The position numbers and the translations under genes are program-made. Below, one piece after another: positions 35,627 through 47,582 of a stretch of 64,000 nucleotides of DNA (positions within the stretch are counted from its first letter, which is position 1; the number at the start of each line of letters is the position of its first letter). The notes below the pieces were generated by a model. The model had not been told where the DNA came from. It worked only from the letters and a program-made list of their open reading frames with translations, and did not search any database. This stretch comes from Bettongia penicillata ogilbyi (lineage: Eukaryota; Chordata; Mammalia; Diprotodontia; Potoroidae): contig JAJHZJ010000014.1 of NCBI GenBank assembly GCA_023548195.1, positions 15,290,718 through 15,354,717 on the forward strand, given 5' to 3'.

Positions 35627-36159
35627 GTATGTATTTGAGGTTCTTGTCCAAAATGTTAAATATTTATTCAGTTATTTAAAATAAATTATGACAATATGCA
35701 AATAAATATTCTAAAAGCAACCTACATTTCTTCTTTTGAGATAAATACATGAAAAGGATTTGAAATTCTTTTCCTTTCTAATGACTGCTGTATTGAAATA
35801 TATAAAACAGTCAACATAATGACTATAACAAATAAAAATTTTTCCTATCCCGCTGTAGAAAGCATTTTTGGTAAGACACTTTTCTGCCTGGATAATAAAG
35901 ACAATAATCTAAGCATTCAATTAAAATTTGCTGAAATATTTAGCCTAACTGGCCTAACGGGATACCAGAGACTAACAGATAATTACCTCAGTCACCCTGA
36001 AAGTCATTTAAAAATTGTTAAACTTCTGTTTTACTATAATAATCTTATTCTGTATTTATAATTTACATAAAATGTTTTCTTATTAATATTTATTTTTCAT
36101 TCTACCTTATCATTCTTTTTCTGATAAGAAAAGTAATGTGTAAAGTAAAAGTACCTCAC

Positions 36160-36345
36160 ATTCACATAGTGATTTATAGTTTGCAGTGATTTTTTTCTTA
36201 TCTTATGAAGTAGATAGTAAAAGCATTATTATTATTCTTTCCATTTCATAAATGTAAAAATTGAGATTCATAGAGGCTGTGACTGTTATAAAATAATATG
36301 GTTCTTAAGTATCAGCCTTGGTTTTCTGATTGCAAGTCCAGTTTT
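36160..36345 (-). mobile_element. MIR-type SINE, diverged
   Basis: The + text 'cttatgaagtagatagtaaa' followed by 'ccatttcataaatgtaaaaa' and 'attgcaagtccagt' follows the reversed MIR core. The stretches 35627-36159 and 36346-38173 show no gene; the latter contains an A-run near 37402. Confidence 0.6.
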
Positions 36346-38171
36346 TTTTCAGACATCATAACTTGGGACCTTTTAATTCTTCTCTTTTGAAATTAATATT
36401 ACTCAAATTTCAGTTTTTTGAGAGATAGTGTCATACAGGTAAATATTCCTACAAGTTTTTAATTGTTAGGAATTACCAAACATTTTGAATACTTTAATTT
36501 CAATTTAAATATTAGAATAGGCCCTGGGAACTTAAAACCCCCAAAAGCTAGGGACATTGATTCCAAGAGGATGGAAGGAAATCATTTCAGGAGCATATAC
36601 TAAGTAAAAATTAATGTTGATGGAACTGGGGTTAGTCATCTGGTTGGGAGTGGGGCTTTGGAGGGTGAAATTTAAAAATTAGAAACATAAAACATATTGA
36701 AAAAACATAAACCAGTGTACCAGGTCCATATTGTGACCTGTCAGGTAATAAGTGAGAGGAGAAAGACAGGCAAAGAGATGATAAGAGCAGGAAGGGGACA
36801 AGGAAAGAACCAGCCTGAGTAAGAGAGAGAGAGAGGCCAGCTTCCTCTAATCTCTATCCCCTGTCTTCCCCCACTCTGGCCTGTGGCTTAGTTCAAGTGT
36901 CTATTAAATATTGCAATAGCAGAATAAATTAATTTTGGGTGTAGTTCAATAGAGGACCATAAAGTCCTGTGAGGAATTAACTCTTTGATATTTTTATTTC
37001 AAGGAATGCTTTTCTATCTTTGAGCTATATTGTTTTTATACTGAAGTGAAAGCAATAGTTTTGATGAATGAAAAATCCAAGAGGCATAATTTCTAGGTAA
37101 TTGATAATCAGTTATTAATTATGATTAGCAAATAATTAATAAAAATGTAAAGTCAGTGGCACTCTGAAAAGCCAAAGAGGAACTTTGGAGGTTTCTGGAT
37201 GTGTGAGTGTTGGAAGAGTGAATGTTCCCAGCAGGCAGAAATTAACTGTAATTGCTTAACAATTAATGAAAGAATGAATATTATGATGAGAAATGGGCTT
37301 ATTATAATAAGGGACTGGGGAAACTTGACTTTGAATATGTCACTCTTAAGTCTGATAGACTCACCTCTAACCAGACCATCTCTGCCTGGGGCAGTCTAGA
37401 CAAAAAAAAAAAAATCTATTCTCCAACCAGTCTTACCAGAGTAGAACAATAGTGGGGTTATGGTAAGAATTCCACTTAGGAAAGATGTTCTTTACCCTTT
37501 AATCAGATCTAAACTTTCCTACTTGGGTGTACTCCTGCTCAAGATTGCCCCCAATCTTATCATCAGCCCTATCCATCAGAGGCTACCTTGACCTAGTCAC
37601 TAAATAAGGAAACAGGGGAAAACTGAACCAAGACCCTCGATCCTCCATATTAATAATTAGTTATTAATAGTTATTTCTCTCACAGTTGCTAAATTCTAGC
37701 ACATTAACATAGACACACATCTTATAGTATCAGATTGCTTGTTCTTTCAAAATATGAATTTTGAGTTTAAGGAAATATTAGAAAGTTTATTTGTACTTTA
37801 TTACATATTTTCATTTAGTACATCTCATTGAAAATATTACTGTACATTTAAACATAATTTAATTAGAAAGTGATACTGCTCCATTAAAAATTTTTGTTCC
37901 CTTGAGAGACTTGGGTTAGAAACCGTCTTTTGAAAGATTTCATTTGCAAATTCGTGGAGAAAAGATAATATTCTTCAGAAAATATTCTTTAAAATGTTAG
38001 TTAATTAAAGTCTATTTCCATCTCTGGTAAAAAATACTGAAACTTTAAAAAAACAACCTTATGTTACCTTTACTTATATGTAGAAGTCTTTTCTTTTTAA
38101 CAAAATCTGTGATGATCATAGATCATGGAAGGCAGGAGGCATAAAAGTACCTGTACCATTGAATGAGATCC

Positions 38172-38173
<2 letters not shown>

Positions 38174-38208
<35 letters not shown>
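38174..38208. repeat. (CA)n microsatellite next to an exon
   Basis: Thirty-five nt of pure CA on the transcribed sense strand end 55 nt before the next exon. CA repeats of this kind in introns are known binding sites for hnRNP L, which can change exon inclusion (recalled). Confidence 0.97.
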
Positions 38209-38210
<2 letters not shown>

Positions 38211-38263
38211 ATATTGAATCTTAAGACAGTAAATATTTTTATCTATCTGTCTTTCATTATTAG

Positions 38264-38417
38264 GGCTGAAGCCTCTGATACATCTGGACGTCTTTTCTTC
38301 TTTCACTGTAAATTTGTCTTAGACTTGGCTCAAAAGTGCCAAAAAACTGTATTAGAACAACCATTGACTATATTAAACATTCATCGATTTCTCAAGCTGA
38401 TGGATGCACCTTTGTTG
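38264..38417 (+). CDS. TXNDC16: TXNDC16 coding exon (window exon 5)
   Basis: The exon is 154 nt, with acceptor ttcattattag and donor gtatgt. After completing the Gly codon it encodes [20 protein letters not shown], then [20 protein letters not shown] and [11 protein letters not shown], ending in phase 0. Two cysteines (HCK and KCQ) are present, as in recalled mammalian orthologues. It forms the linker between the second and third thioredoxin-like domains. Confidence 0.92.
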
Positions 38418-38633
38418 GTATGTATTAATGATAAAAATCCCAAGTATGAATTCAGAATATTTTTATTTCATGCATGTGAGTCTAGCCTAGATGGATATCT
38501 TTTTCAAACTATTACTGGACACATTTCTTTCTTTTGTTAGGATGCTGTTCCCTTCAAGGAATATAGTTATGGTAGCCTAAAAGATATTACTGAACTCTGT
38601 ATATTCTTGAACATAAATATAATATATAATCAC

Positions 38634-39620
38634 TTACTGGGGAAAGATAAGTAAATACAAAATAATTTCAAGGAGAAAGTGTTAAAAATTGGCAGGGGAT
38701 TAGAAGATAAATGTTATTAACAAAAGACCCTCAGGCATATAGAGGGACCTGAAATGAAACAGAGTCCCATCACCAATTAAAAGCATTTACTGTCTGAGAA
38801 AAAGACTCATATGGAAGAGAAGATGGTACTAGGGAGCAGGGAGGGAGAGAGAGTTCTCAGCTGCTCAAAAGGGTGAGATGTAGTTTCTGGAGGCTTTCAT
38901 ACAGGAGCTGAGATTGAGGGAGAGGACATCTGTAGACACAATAAACCAGGCAGCAGGATGTTTAGAAAGCCCTGAGCAAGATCTTGAATCTTCAACTTCT
39001 GCTCAAGGTTGCTCTTGAGCTGACAAAGACTGGGTTTGTGGTTTCTGGCAGCTACAGGCATCTCCAAATTTGGCTAGAATTTACTTGCAAAGGATCACTG
39101 GTATGTCAAACACTCTAAGCCTCAGAAATCCTTCTAATTGACTGGTTGTTGTATAACTCCATTGTCCTGCTCCCTTGTGAAGAAGGGAAGTTCTAATATA
39201 TAGTATAGCTATTACAGAGCTCATGTTAGCGGTGTCAAGAAAGACCTCATGTAGGAAATAAGTGGGCTTTAGAAAGGAAGCTAGAGATTCTTAGAGGTAA
39301 AGGTAAGGAGAGAGTGCCTTCTAGATATGGGGACCACCTGTGCAATGGATCAGAGGCAGGAGATGTGATGTCATGCAGAGTGTGCATGATAGAACTATCC
39401 AGTTTGTTTGGAGCAGAGAGTGTATGAAAAAGGGAGTAATAGGAAATAAGACTGGAAAGGTAAGTGGAAGCTGCATTATAGGGGGCTTTACATTTTAGGC
39501 ATTCTAAAAGCAACAAGATAATTTATGGCAATGAAATGATCAGATTTGTATTTTTGTAATATCAAATAATATCCTGTGTGGAAAATGGGCTGTAAAGGAG
39601 AAATAATTTAAACAGAAAGA
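38634..39620 (+). repeat. Old interspersed repeat split by an insertion
   Basis: The pieces at 38634-38711 and about 39224-39620 ('gaggcaggagatgtgatgtc', 'agactggaaaggtaagtgga') join as one old sense-oriented repeat that recurs at 41640-42140. I know the text as a common dispersed repeat but cannot name it. Confidence 0.5.
38712..39216. mobile_element. LTR-like insertion
   Basis: The 505-bp block starts TGTTATTAAC and ends TATTACA, with inverted-looking TG...CA ends, and interrupts the old repeat. The flanking 6-mers (gataaa and gagctc) do not match, so either the ends or the class are uncertain. Confidence 0.4.
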
Positions 39621-40114
39621 TCAGTTGCCTGATTCTGGGTCTGTAAAATTCTTGGGATCACACTTTCATTGGGACTTGAGGAGCCTCTTGAAACATCCTA
39701 AGTGTTAGCTTTCTGCAGAAGTTCCTTTCTGAAGACCTAAAGAATTACTGTTATAGATTAAATTATGATGGGTCAGAAATTATGATAGGGAAATAAGAGC
39801 ACTTTATCACTTAGAGCACTTCAGGAGTTCTCAGGGCTAAGCTTTGGTGAAGTGGAGACTGTGAGAAGTCACTCTGAAATAGGATTTTGTTATCTGTATT
39901 GCAATTTAGACCCCAAGGGGTGTTCTTTAAAAGTATGACATTTCAATCCAATGGAGTTGGATTCACAAAAGCAAAAGACTCAGTAATTCCATGCCTACTT
40001 AGAATTTATTTTCACATAATTAATTGAGAGGGTATGATGTTGAGCCATCATTCACCCCTGAGGAATATTAGTTTATCATGTTTTCTGAAGTATGCCATAT
40101 TTTTAGGTTCAGTA

Positions 40115-41045
40115 TTTTGTAAAAAAAAAAAATTGGATGATAGCATAGATGAGTATTTCTGAGATTTGCAGATGATATAAAATTGCAGAGGCATCTAAAT
40201 ATTAGATGACAGAATTAGGGTCCTAAAAATTTCAACAGGATGAAAAATGGGTCAGATCTATCAAAATGAAATTTAATAGGGATAAATATAGTTTTAGAAA
40301 TTATTCTGTTCTTTATTCTAAGACTTATCTTAAAATGGTTAAGGTAGCAAATAAACAGTGAAGACAAGACTATATATAGTAATATGTATGAAAATAGTGC
40401 TTTTGGTTTACTATAAATTCATCACAAGTGAAAAGTATGGTGTGGTTGAGCGATTTGTACAGTGTTCAAAACAAAGGAAGTGATAATCCCATTGTGATCT
40501 ATGCTGATTAGACCACATAGAGAATACTGTGTTCATTTCTGAGTGCCTCATTTTGAAAGGAATATTGACTAACAGCAATACAAACAGGATAGTGAGGAAT
40601 CTTGAAACAATGTCATAGGAAGAATACTTCAAGGAATTTTGCATTGTTGCCTAGAAGAAAGGGCTTGTGAGACTTGATAGATGCCTTCAAATATTTAAAA
40701 GAATGTGGGAAAGGAAACAGATTTGTTCTGTATCTGAGTTTGTGGCTGGGACATCTGAGGATGGAACTAGGACAAAATAAGTTACAAAAGGCTGATTTTT
40801 AAGTTAAAAAAAGAACAAAATTCCTAACAAAAAAGCTTTCATACATAAGCACAAAAGGAATGAGCTGTTTCATCAGGTAGCAAATTCTCTGTCTTTGTAA
40901 GTGTTCTAATAGAGGATGAATGACCATCTGTTAGAATTATTGTAAAGAGGAATCCTTCAAAGAATCTGAGTTAAGATGAAGGCTGTTCTAGATACCTCTC
41001 CCTAGGTACCCCTTCTCAGATTTTATATTCTGGGTTTCTAAATCT
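40115..41045 (+). mobile_element. CR1/L3 LINE 3' portion
   Basis: The + strand reads through the typical CR1/L3 end: 'tttgcagatgatataaaatt', 'tactgtgttcatttctgagt', 'gccttcaaatatttaaaaga', 'aaggaatgagctgtttcatc' and 'gaggatgaatgaccatctgt'. It is diverged and frameless. The preceding 39621-40114 holds nothing I can name. Confidence 0.75.
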
Positions 41046-41273
41046 TGCTAAAGAGCAGTGAAAATATGGTGAGTATATGAAGTCTATTGCATAAATGAGA
41101 ATTTGTTTTCAGGAAGTAAGAAAATATCATAAAGTATGTGTAACTGAAAGGGAGGTAAGCTAGTCACATAACATTAGTAGAAGTTAACAAATTGACATCT
41201 TGAGAGCTCTACAGGTATACATGAAGTAGCAAAAGAACATGAAACCCTATAGTAATAAATATATCCTCTTAAA

Positions 41274-41500
41274 CAGGGATTCTTAACCTGGTATCTGTGA
41301 ACTTATTTTTCATTATATTGCAATATAATTTGTTCCTTTGTTCCTTTGTATATTGCAATATAATTTGTTCCTTTGTTCCTTTGTAATCTTTCTATTCTGT
41401 TTGATGCATTAAAATATTATTTTGATAAGGAATTGTGCTATAGGCTTTATCATATTTGCAAAGTGGTTCATGACATAAAAAAGCAGGTTTTTAGTTCCTG
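41274..41500. mobile_element. hAT-type MITE
   Basis: This 227-bp element starts CAGGGATTCTTAACCTGG and ends with the reverse of CAGGAACTAAAAACCTGC, giving imperfect terminal inverted repeats. The flanking 8-mers CTCTTAAA (41266-41273) and CTCTAGAA (41501-41508) match at six of eight sites, as expected for an old hAT target duplication. It contains a perfect 35-bp tandem duplication. Confidence 0.8.
41314..41383. repeat. Perfect 35-bp tandem duplication with a palindrome
   Basis: Two identical 35-bp units (41314-41348 and 41349-41383) each begin with the perfect 14-bp palindrome TATATTGCAATATA and end with a doubled 'ttcctttg'. They lie inside the hAT-type MITE. Confidence 0.95.
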
Positions 41501-41639
41501 CTCTAGAATTTATAGAAAGCCATTGACAAAATTTTCACAAGATGAGATTTACATGAGTTATAAATTGTACTAGTGAAGACTGTATCCATACTGATGTGAT
41601 AACAGATCCTTGAGGTAATAGAGTATCAATTTCAAAATC

Positions 41640-42140
41640 TAGGTTTAATAGGAAATAATATAAGTTTTGAATATGTTGGATTTTTAAGACATCCCATAGC
41701 AGTAGTCTGCTATTATTTAGAAATATGGTTCTAGACCTCAGAAAGAAAAGATAGGAATGGAAGTATAGATTTGGGAATCACTTTAGGAAACACCTTAGAA
41801 GATTGCTAAGGGAAAACAGAAATTATGAGAGCTAAACAGTCTAGTTGTTATGAAAAAGAAGAGTTAGAAAAGCAGTGGTTAGAATGTTAAGAGAGTTATG
41901 AAAGTACATTTGTGTGTGGAAGCCACTGGAGGGGAGGAAATTAGTAAGAAGAGCATGGTCAGGAGAAACAGGGATTGGTCATTGGGTTTGGAAATAAGAA
42001 GATCATTGCTGTCTTTAGAGAGAGCAGTTTCAATGGATAGAGCCAAGGCATCAAATACAGATGATTCTGATTCTTTTTTAAAACAAAAGAAAACTGTGAG
42101 TGCTAGAGTGGAGAGAAGTAAGATGATAGATTAAGGGTTT
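41640..42140 (+). repeat. Old interspersed repeat
   Basis: The text 'tatagatttgggaatcactt', 'agagagagcagtttcaatgg' and 'gagtggagagaagtaagatg' belongs to the same dispersed family as 39224-39620. No coding function is proposed for the short frame at 41898-42134. Confidence 0.5.
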
Positions 42141-42521
42141 AATAGTCTTAAAACGCTGAGCTATATTAAGTCTTGCACTCATCTTGCATTCATGCTGCAA
42201 AGACTGGAGGATTTTTTGAGTAGCATCTTGTGGTAATTTCTATTTGTCAGATATGAATTGAAATAAAATTGTTAATACATTCAGATTTTTTTTTTGCACA
42301 ATGAATTATCAGTAATCTAGAAACACATAATGTTAAGTGCTAACTTGTCATACTTCCTTTTAATACATGATCTTATTAGTAATTTACTTGGAATTTATTT
42401 CCATTGTTCCAAAGTTTTCCTTTCTAGTTTTGCTGTTTTCTCTACAAGTTTACCATTGCTTTTTTTGTGGAAGAGGATGGGTGGGGATAAGATGTTTATT
42501 ATACCAAACTTTTAATTATAC

Positions 42522-42840
42522 ATTGTTGTCCAGTCTCTCCATGACCCTGTGGACCACAGCGTGCTAGTTTTCTTGGCAAAAATATTGGAGTAGTTTGCTA
42601 TTTCCTTGTCTGTTGGATTAAGGCAAACAGAGATTTAGGTACTTGCCCAGGATCACTGCTAGAAAGTATCTGAGGCTGGATTTGAACTAAGGACTTCTCA
42701 GAAGGTCCTGTGAAAAGGAAGTAAATGGCAAACCACTCCTGTATCTTTGTCAAGAAAATCCCATATAGGATTAGGACACAACATCAATAACTTCCTGACT
42801 TTAGGACCAGTACTCTATCCACTGAGCCACCTAGGTACAA
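42522..42840 (-). mobile_element. Marsupial-type SINE with a second SINE piece inside
   Basis: Reversed SINE text runs from 'tgtccagtctctccatgacc' to 'actgagccacctaggtac'. Between about 42700 and 42800 a sense-oriented tail of the same family ('ggcaaaccactcctgtatct', 'atcccatataggattaggac') interrupts it, so one SINE fragment sits inside another in opposite orientation. Confidence 0.8.
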
Positions 42841-43114
42841 TAGGTAAATAAAGTTAGTTGGTTCATTGGTAATTATCTTTTGTTCTCTTCCAGAGATAAA
42901 CACTTACAGTACAGGAGAAAGTAAATAAATGGTTAGTAAGTTTAGTGCTGGATAAAATTTCCTTTTGTTCTTGGACATCCCTCTATTAGTACCATCTCCT
43001 TTCCCCATCCCCCTCTTCACCAGTGGCATAATAGATCATTCCATGAGATCATACCATATGCATGACTAGTTTATAAATGATGTCCTTTTAAAAATATTTT
43101 TGCACTTACTATTT

Positions 43115-44998
43115 TACTTTTTTCTAATTATTTATAGATATTTTTCATTTTGTAAGATTTTGACATCCAAAATTTCTCTTGCTCCTACCCTTCCCTCTCC
43201 CCTCCCCAAGACAGCAAGCAGTTTGATATAAGGTTTTACATATATATGTATATACAGAATCATGTTAAACATATTGAGAGAAGAATCAGAGCAAAAGGGG
43301 AAAACCATGAGAAAGAAAAAACAAAAAAAGTGAAAATAATATGCTTTGATCTGCATTCAGACTCCATAGTTCTTTCTCTGGATAGGGATCATTGTATGCT
43401 AAGAAAAGCTAGGTCTATCATATTTGATCATTGCACAGTGTTGTTACTGTGTATAATGTCCTTCTTGTTCTACTCACTTCACTCAGCATCAGTTCATACA
43501 AGTCTTTCCAGGTTTTTCTGAAATCTTCCTGCTCATCATTTCTCATTGCACAACAGTATTCCATTACATTCATATACCACAACTTGTTCAGCTATTCCCC
43601 AGTTTTCTCAATGTCCAATTCTTTGCCATCACAAAAATAGCTGCTATAAATATTTTTGTGCATGTGTGTTCTATTCCCTTTTTTATAATCTCTTTGGGAT
43701 ACGGACCTAGAAACAGTATTGCTGGATCAAAAGGTATGCACAGTTTGGGCATAGTTCCAAATTAGTCTCTAGAATGGTTGGATCAGTTCACAACTTCACC
43801 AGCAATGCATTATTCTAGTTTTCTCACATCTTCTCCAACATGTATCATTTTCCTTGTCTCTCATATTAGTCAATCTGAAAGGTATGAGATGGCACTTCAG
43901 AGTTGTTTTAATTTGCATTTACCTAATCAATAATGATTAGAGCACTTTTACATGGCTATAAATAGCTTTAATTTCTTCATCTAAAAACTGCTTGTTCATA
44001 TCTTTTGACCATTTATCAATTGGGGATGGCTTTTGTGTAAACCTCAGTGTACGAATTTAATTCATTCCAAGATTCTGTTCATCATGTGATTGTTGTATTG
44101 CAAAGTGAATTTTCCCATAGGAAATAGTGTAAAGTTGGATGATCCATACCACATCCCCAAAAATATTCATATAAAAATAATTATTTATAATTTTAAGTAA
44201 GTTTTTTGTCCTGAATATGTCTTAAATACAAAAACAATGATTAGTACACAATATAAACCAAAAATAAAATAAATTAACCTGTACTTTACCTTTGAGAAGC
44301 ATTGTGGCTGATATGAGGGAGAGGAGAGGGAGGAAGAGGAGGAAGGGTTATTGCTTGGAAGGAGAATATCCTATGAGAACGTCGGGAATTTCAATGTCAA
44401 GAGTGTTCTCTCTTACGCTACTTTCGCTAAAAGTATGACTAACACTACTGCCTTCACTTATTTTTTGTTTTTCAGAATCACTTTCATGTTTTGACTCACT
44501 GATTTTTTTCTTTACATTTGCTTCTGACTAGGAATCTATCTAATGACTTGTTTTTGACATTTTTTCAGAATGTCACAGAAATGTGACATTGCATTATCAT
44601 TAAAAATATTCGTGGCTCTTATTGCCACAGCCTTTTTTGGGTGATGTTTTTCAACAAAATTTTGCATTTTTGAAAAAAAAAACCCATTGTTCCAGTTGAG
44701 CATCATCCCTTTGTGAGCCGTTCAAGTCCAGACATAATGTTCAGAGTGCAAATCTTTGTCCTGCAAAAAAATTTTGTGAAATTTTTTTCCTCATCCTGTA
44801 AAGGAAGTTGCTCCATCAAGTGTACATAAACCAGGTTACTCATAAACTGAGATTCTACTGTATTTTAGAAATGAGACCTTTATCAGAAACATTGCCTATC
44901 AAAATTGTTTCCCAGCTTTATGCTTTCCTTCTAATCTTGGTTGCATTTGTTCTGTTTGTGTAAAAACCTTGCATTATACACATATTTTGTGTACCTTT
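43115..44998 (-). mobile_element. Antisense L1 3' part, split by a DNA transposon
   Basis: The reversed 3' UTR starts near 43115 and continues through ORF2 C-terminal text ('tcattgcacaacagtattcc', 'gctggatcaaaaggtatgca') to 44037. It resumes at 44863 with 'ttttagaaatgagaccttta' to about 44998. About 30 bp expected at the break are missing. Confidence 0.8.
44040..44860 (-). mobile_element. Tigger-like (pogo/Tc1-mariner) DNA transposon remnant
   Basis: This 821-bp block lies between TA dinucleotides (44038-44039 and 44861-44862) within the L1. The inward-reading ends, AACCTCAGTGTACGAATT on the left and CAGTAGAATCTCAGTTTATG on the right (minus strand), are related terminal repeats. On the minus strand, shifted frames read THPKKAVAIRATNIFNDNAM and a Ser/Glu-rich tail with SPSKQ, which looks like the C-terminal end of a transposase that I cannot place exactly. 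The left end is slightly trimmed. Confidence 0.65.
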
Positions 44999-45000
44999 GT

Positions 45001-45003
45001 GCG

Positions 45004-45049
<46 letters not shown>

Positions 45050-45058
45050 CACATTTAA
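45001..45058. repeat. (TA)n microsatellite
   Basis: This is a run of TATATA with a few G/C breaks directly after the L1 end. The following 45059-45941 holds no gene or named repeat. Confidence 0.9.
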
Positions 45059-45941
45059 TGTATATATGAAAAGTTTGGCTGTTTGAAGTGAGTTGATAGA
45101 ATAATTATGTGAAAATGGGTCAGTTTTCAGGTGTTTTATGTTTTTTCCACAGATATCTGAATGTAAAATGTATAGTGATATTTGGAGTGGTTTTTTTTAA
45201 TTAATCAATTATTCATTCTATTTTCACTTTAAGTAATAGCAAAAACAAGAAGCAAATATTTCTCTGAAAGTGACTGAGAGCACCCTGGATACTTAGAGAC
45301 ATCTACATATTCCTTTAGAGTCTTCACATGTTCACAAGCTCCCTTGCTGAATTCATTTTTTTTTTCAAATCCCATAATGAAACAAATTCACACGCAAAAC
45401 ATATTGTGTGTATTAGTGAGATTAATTTCTCCTAGATTCCATTGGCTATGTAGTCACTTTAATGTATCACACAATGAATTTGTGATACAGAAAACTGTGT
45501 GACAGTTACAAAGCTCACAGGGACTAAAGAGGATCTGATCTAAAACATGCACAAGACATGCCTTCTTAAATTTATGCAGAATTCTACTTTTAGACGTTAC
45601 CTCAATATGCTTGACCATAAGCTGCGTTTTAGGAAAACTCTAGAACTGGTTCTAGTGAGATGGACACAAGACGACGAATGGCTTTTGGCTTTGGGCTTTC
45701 CCTTTCTTGCCCTCTCATTCCTTCCTACCACTCTCTAACTGGAAGAGTGACTAGGCTGGGTAAAAGAAAGGAAGTTGCTCCATCATCTGATGCCTACAAA
45801 AGGGTTCTTGACCTGTTGTAGTCAGATTGATTTTTGGGGAAGAAATATTCCTTATTGATAAGGCCAAAGGCCAGAGCTTTTCATCCTAGGCTTTTTCTCC
45901 CATGGCAATCATCACTGAATGGCACACTTGTAGTGTTTCAG

Positions 45942-46138
45942 TTGGGGCAGCTAGGTGATGTGATCTTCCGAAATTCAAATCTGGCCTCAGACACTTGGGC
46001 AAGTCACTTAATCCTGTTTACCTCAGTTCCTCTTCTGTAAAATGAACAGGAGAAGGAAATGGCCAACCACTCCAGTATCTTTGCCAAGAAAGCCTCTGAT
46101 GGGATCACAAAGAGTTGAACACAAGTGAAAAATGACAA
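45942..46138 (+). mobile_element. Marsupial-type tRNA-derived SINE
   Basis: It reads 'ggggcagctaggtgatgtga', 'tcaaatctggcctcagacac', 'gggcaagtcacttaatcctg', 'ggccaaccactccagtatct' and 'gatgggatcacaaagagttg'. Part of the tRNA-like head is deleted after 'tgatgtgatc'. No gene is seen between it and the exon at 46989. Confidence 0.88.
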
Positions 46139-46988
46139 TGATAAGAAGTGATTCAGTAGCTTCTCAGACAGGCCATGAAAAGAATGACTTTAACTTCTAA
46201 TATAACCAACTACTGATTAGGCTGAACCATAGCAGGAGATGTATCAAGTTAGAAAAGAGCCTAAAGTCATTGTACAAGTCTGATTCCGCACAGTCTCCAA
46301 AAGATAGCTATGTTGAAACATGATGGTATAGTTATCCATTTCAACTCCACACAGTTATAAGCTCTCAAATTCCTCATGTCCTTGTCCTAAAGCTGGAGAA
46401 AATCACACAATACTGAAGACTGGGAACACTGAAAAGTGATATTATCTAAGTATAATGAACCCTCACTATAGTAAGGCAATATTTTTGCACTTTCCTAATT
46501 TACTTATCAACCCACTCACTATTGTGACTTGTTCAGACATTGTCATGAATATTTTGACTGTCAATTTTTTGACTAATAACTTTTTTAGGGAAACATTTTA
46601 AATTGAATAGCTATTCTCTGAAGCCTAAACTGTGCTTGAAGAATATATAAATATCTACTTAATGCATATAGCAACATCTTTGTACATATGTTTTTAAGAA
46701 AATCCATATATTTATTATTTTAGGTTTATATATGTCATATTCTATCACAATTTTAAGTTTCACATTGGGAACATCAGGCTAAAATAGTGACAGAAAAATT
46801 TCTGTTAATATTATATTTGGTTTATAGATTCTTATCTTTCATAGTGTATAACAATTTTATTAATGCTTAAAATTATGTAAGAAGAGCAAATTTATTTTCT
46901 TTATTGTATTCATTTATTTTCAATGTAAAAAATTGTAGAACAACAGTGCACAATAGCTATAATCTACTCTTTCTTTTTTCTTATAAAG

Positions 46989-47155
46989 ACAGAAGTTACT
47001 GAAGATCCTGAAAAAGTTTCAACTATTCATCTTCAACTTGGTTTACCACTGATTTTTATTCTTAGTCAACAAACCACCTATGAAGCTGATAAGAAAACTG
47101 CAGAAATAGTTGCTTGGCGCCTCTTGGGGAAAGCAGGAGTTGCATTGTTGTTAAA
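46989..47155 (+). CDS. TXNDC16: TXNDC16 coding exon (window exon 6)
   Basis: The exon is 167 nt, starts in phase 0 after 'cttataaag' and ends before gtattg. It encodes [40 protein letters not shown] and [15 protein letters not shown]. The LPLIFILS strand and the following helix fit a thioredoxin-like domain without an active site. A second AG four bases downstream (46991-46992) would shift the frame and hit a stop, so the first AG is the real acceptor. Confidence 0.93.
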
Positions 47156-47521
47156 GTATTGTAAAATTTGATTACTTTAAGGCAGAATGTTTTCGTGTAA
47201 AAGTTTAAAACATTTTTAAATGGTAACCCTCATTACTTATATATTAATTCAGAATTGTAACAAGTAAAGATAAACCAACAGTTATCTAGATAAACTCTCC
47301 CTACCAATTAGGTAAAAACTTAATTTTGAAAATATGCATATTCCACCTGCTACAAAAGAGTTCAAAAATGTTTTATGAGAATATATGTGTCATTTGTTAG
47401 TGATCTTATAATAATTAGATATTGCTTACAAAGGCATTAATTAGACTTACTGTTTGTTAAGTCTAGGGACAACTGCTCTTTATGTGAAGTAACTGAAAGA
47501 TTAATTTCCATTTTGAAACAG

Positions 47522-47582
47522 AAACTCCAGAGATTTGAATATTCCTGCTCATGCCAATGTGATCTTCAAAAGAGCAGAAGAG
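47522..47582 (+). CDS. TXNDC16: TXNDC16 coding exon (window exon 7)
   Basis: The exon is 61 nt, between ttgaaacag and gttagt. It completes a Lys codon and encodes NSRDLNIPAHANVIFKRAEE, ending in phase 0. It joins directly to GVPLDF in the next exon, as in the recalled orthologue (FKRAEEGVP). Confidence 0.93.

Noticed and set aside
35819..36061. 80-residue + frame just after a TXNDC16 exon
   Set aside because: It lacks splice signals in frame with the gene and its residues do not fit the recalled orthologue, whose next residues are in the exon at 38264.
46989..46992. Alternative acceptor AG four bases downstream in window exon 6
   Set aside because: Using it shifts the frame and soon reaches a stop, while the first AG keeps the recalled TEV start of the exon.
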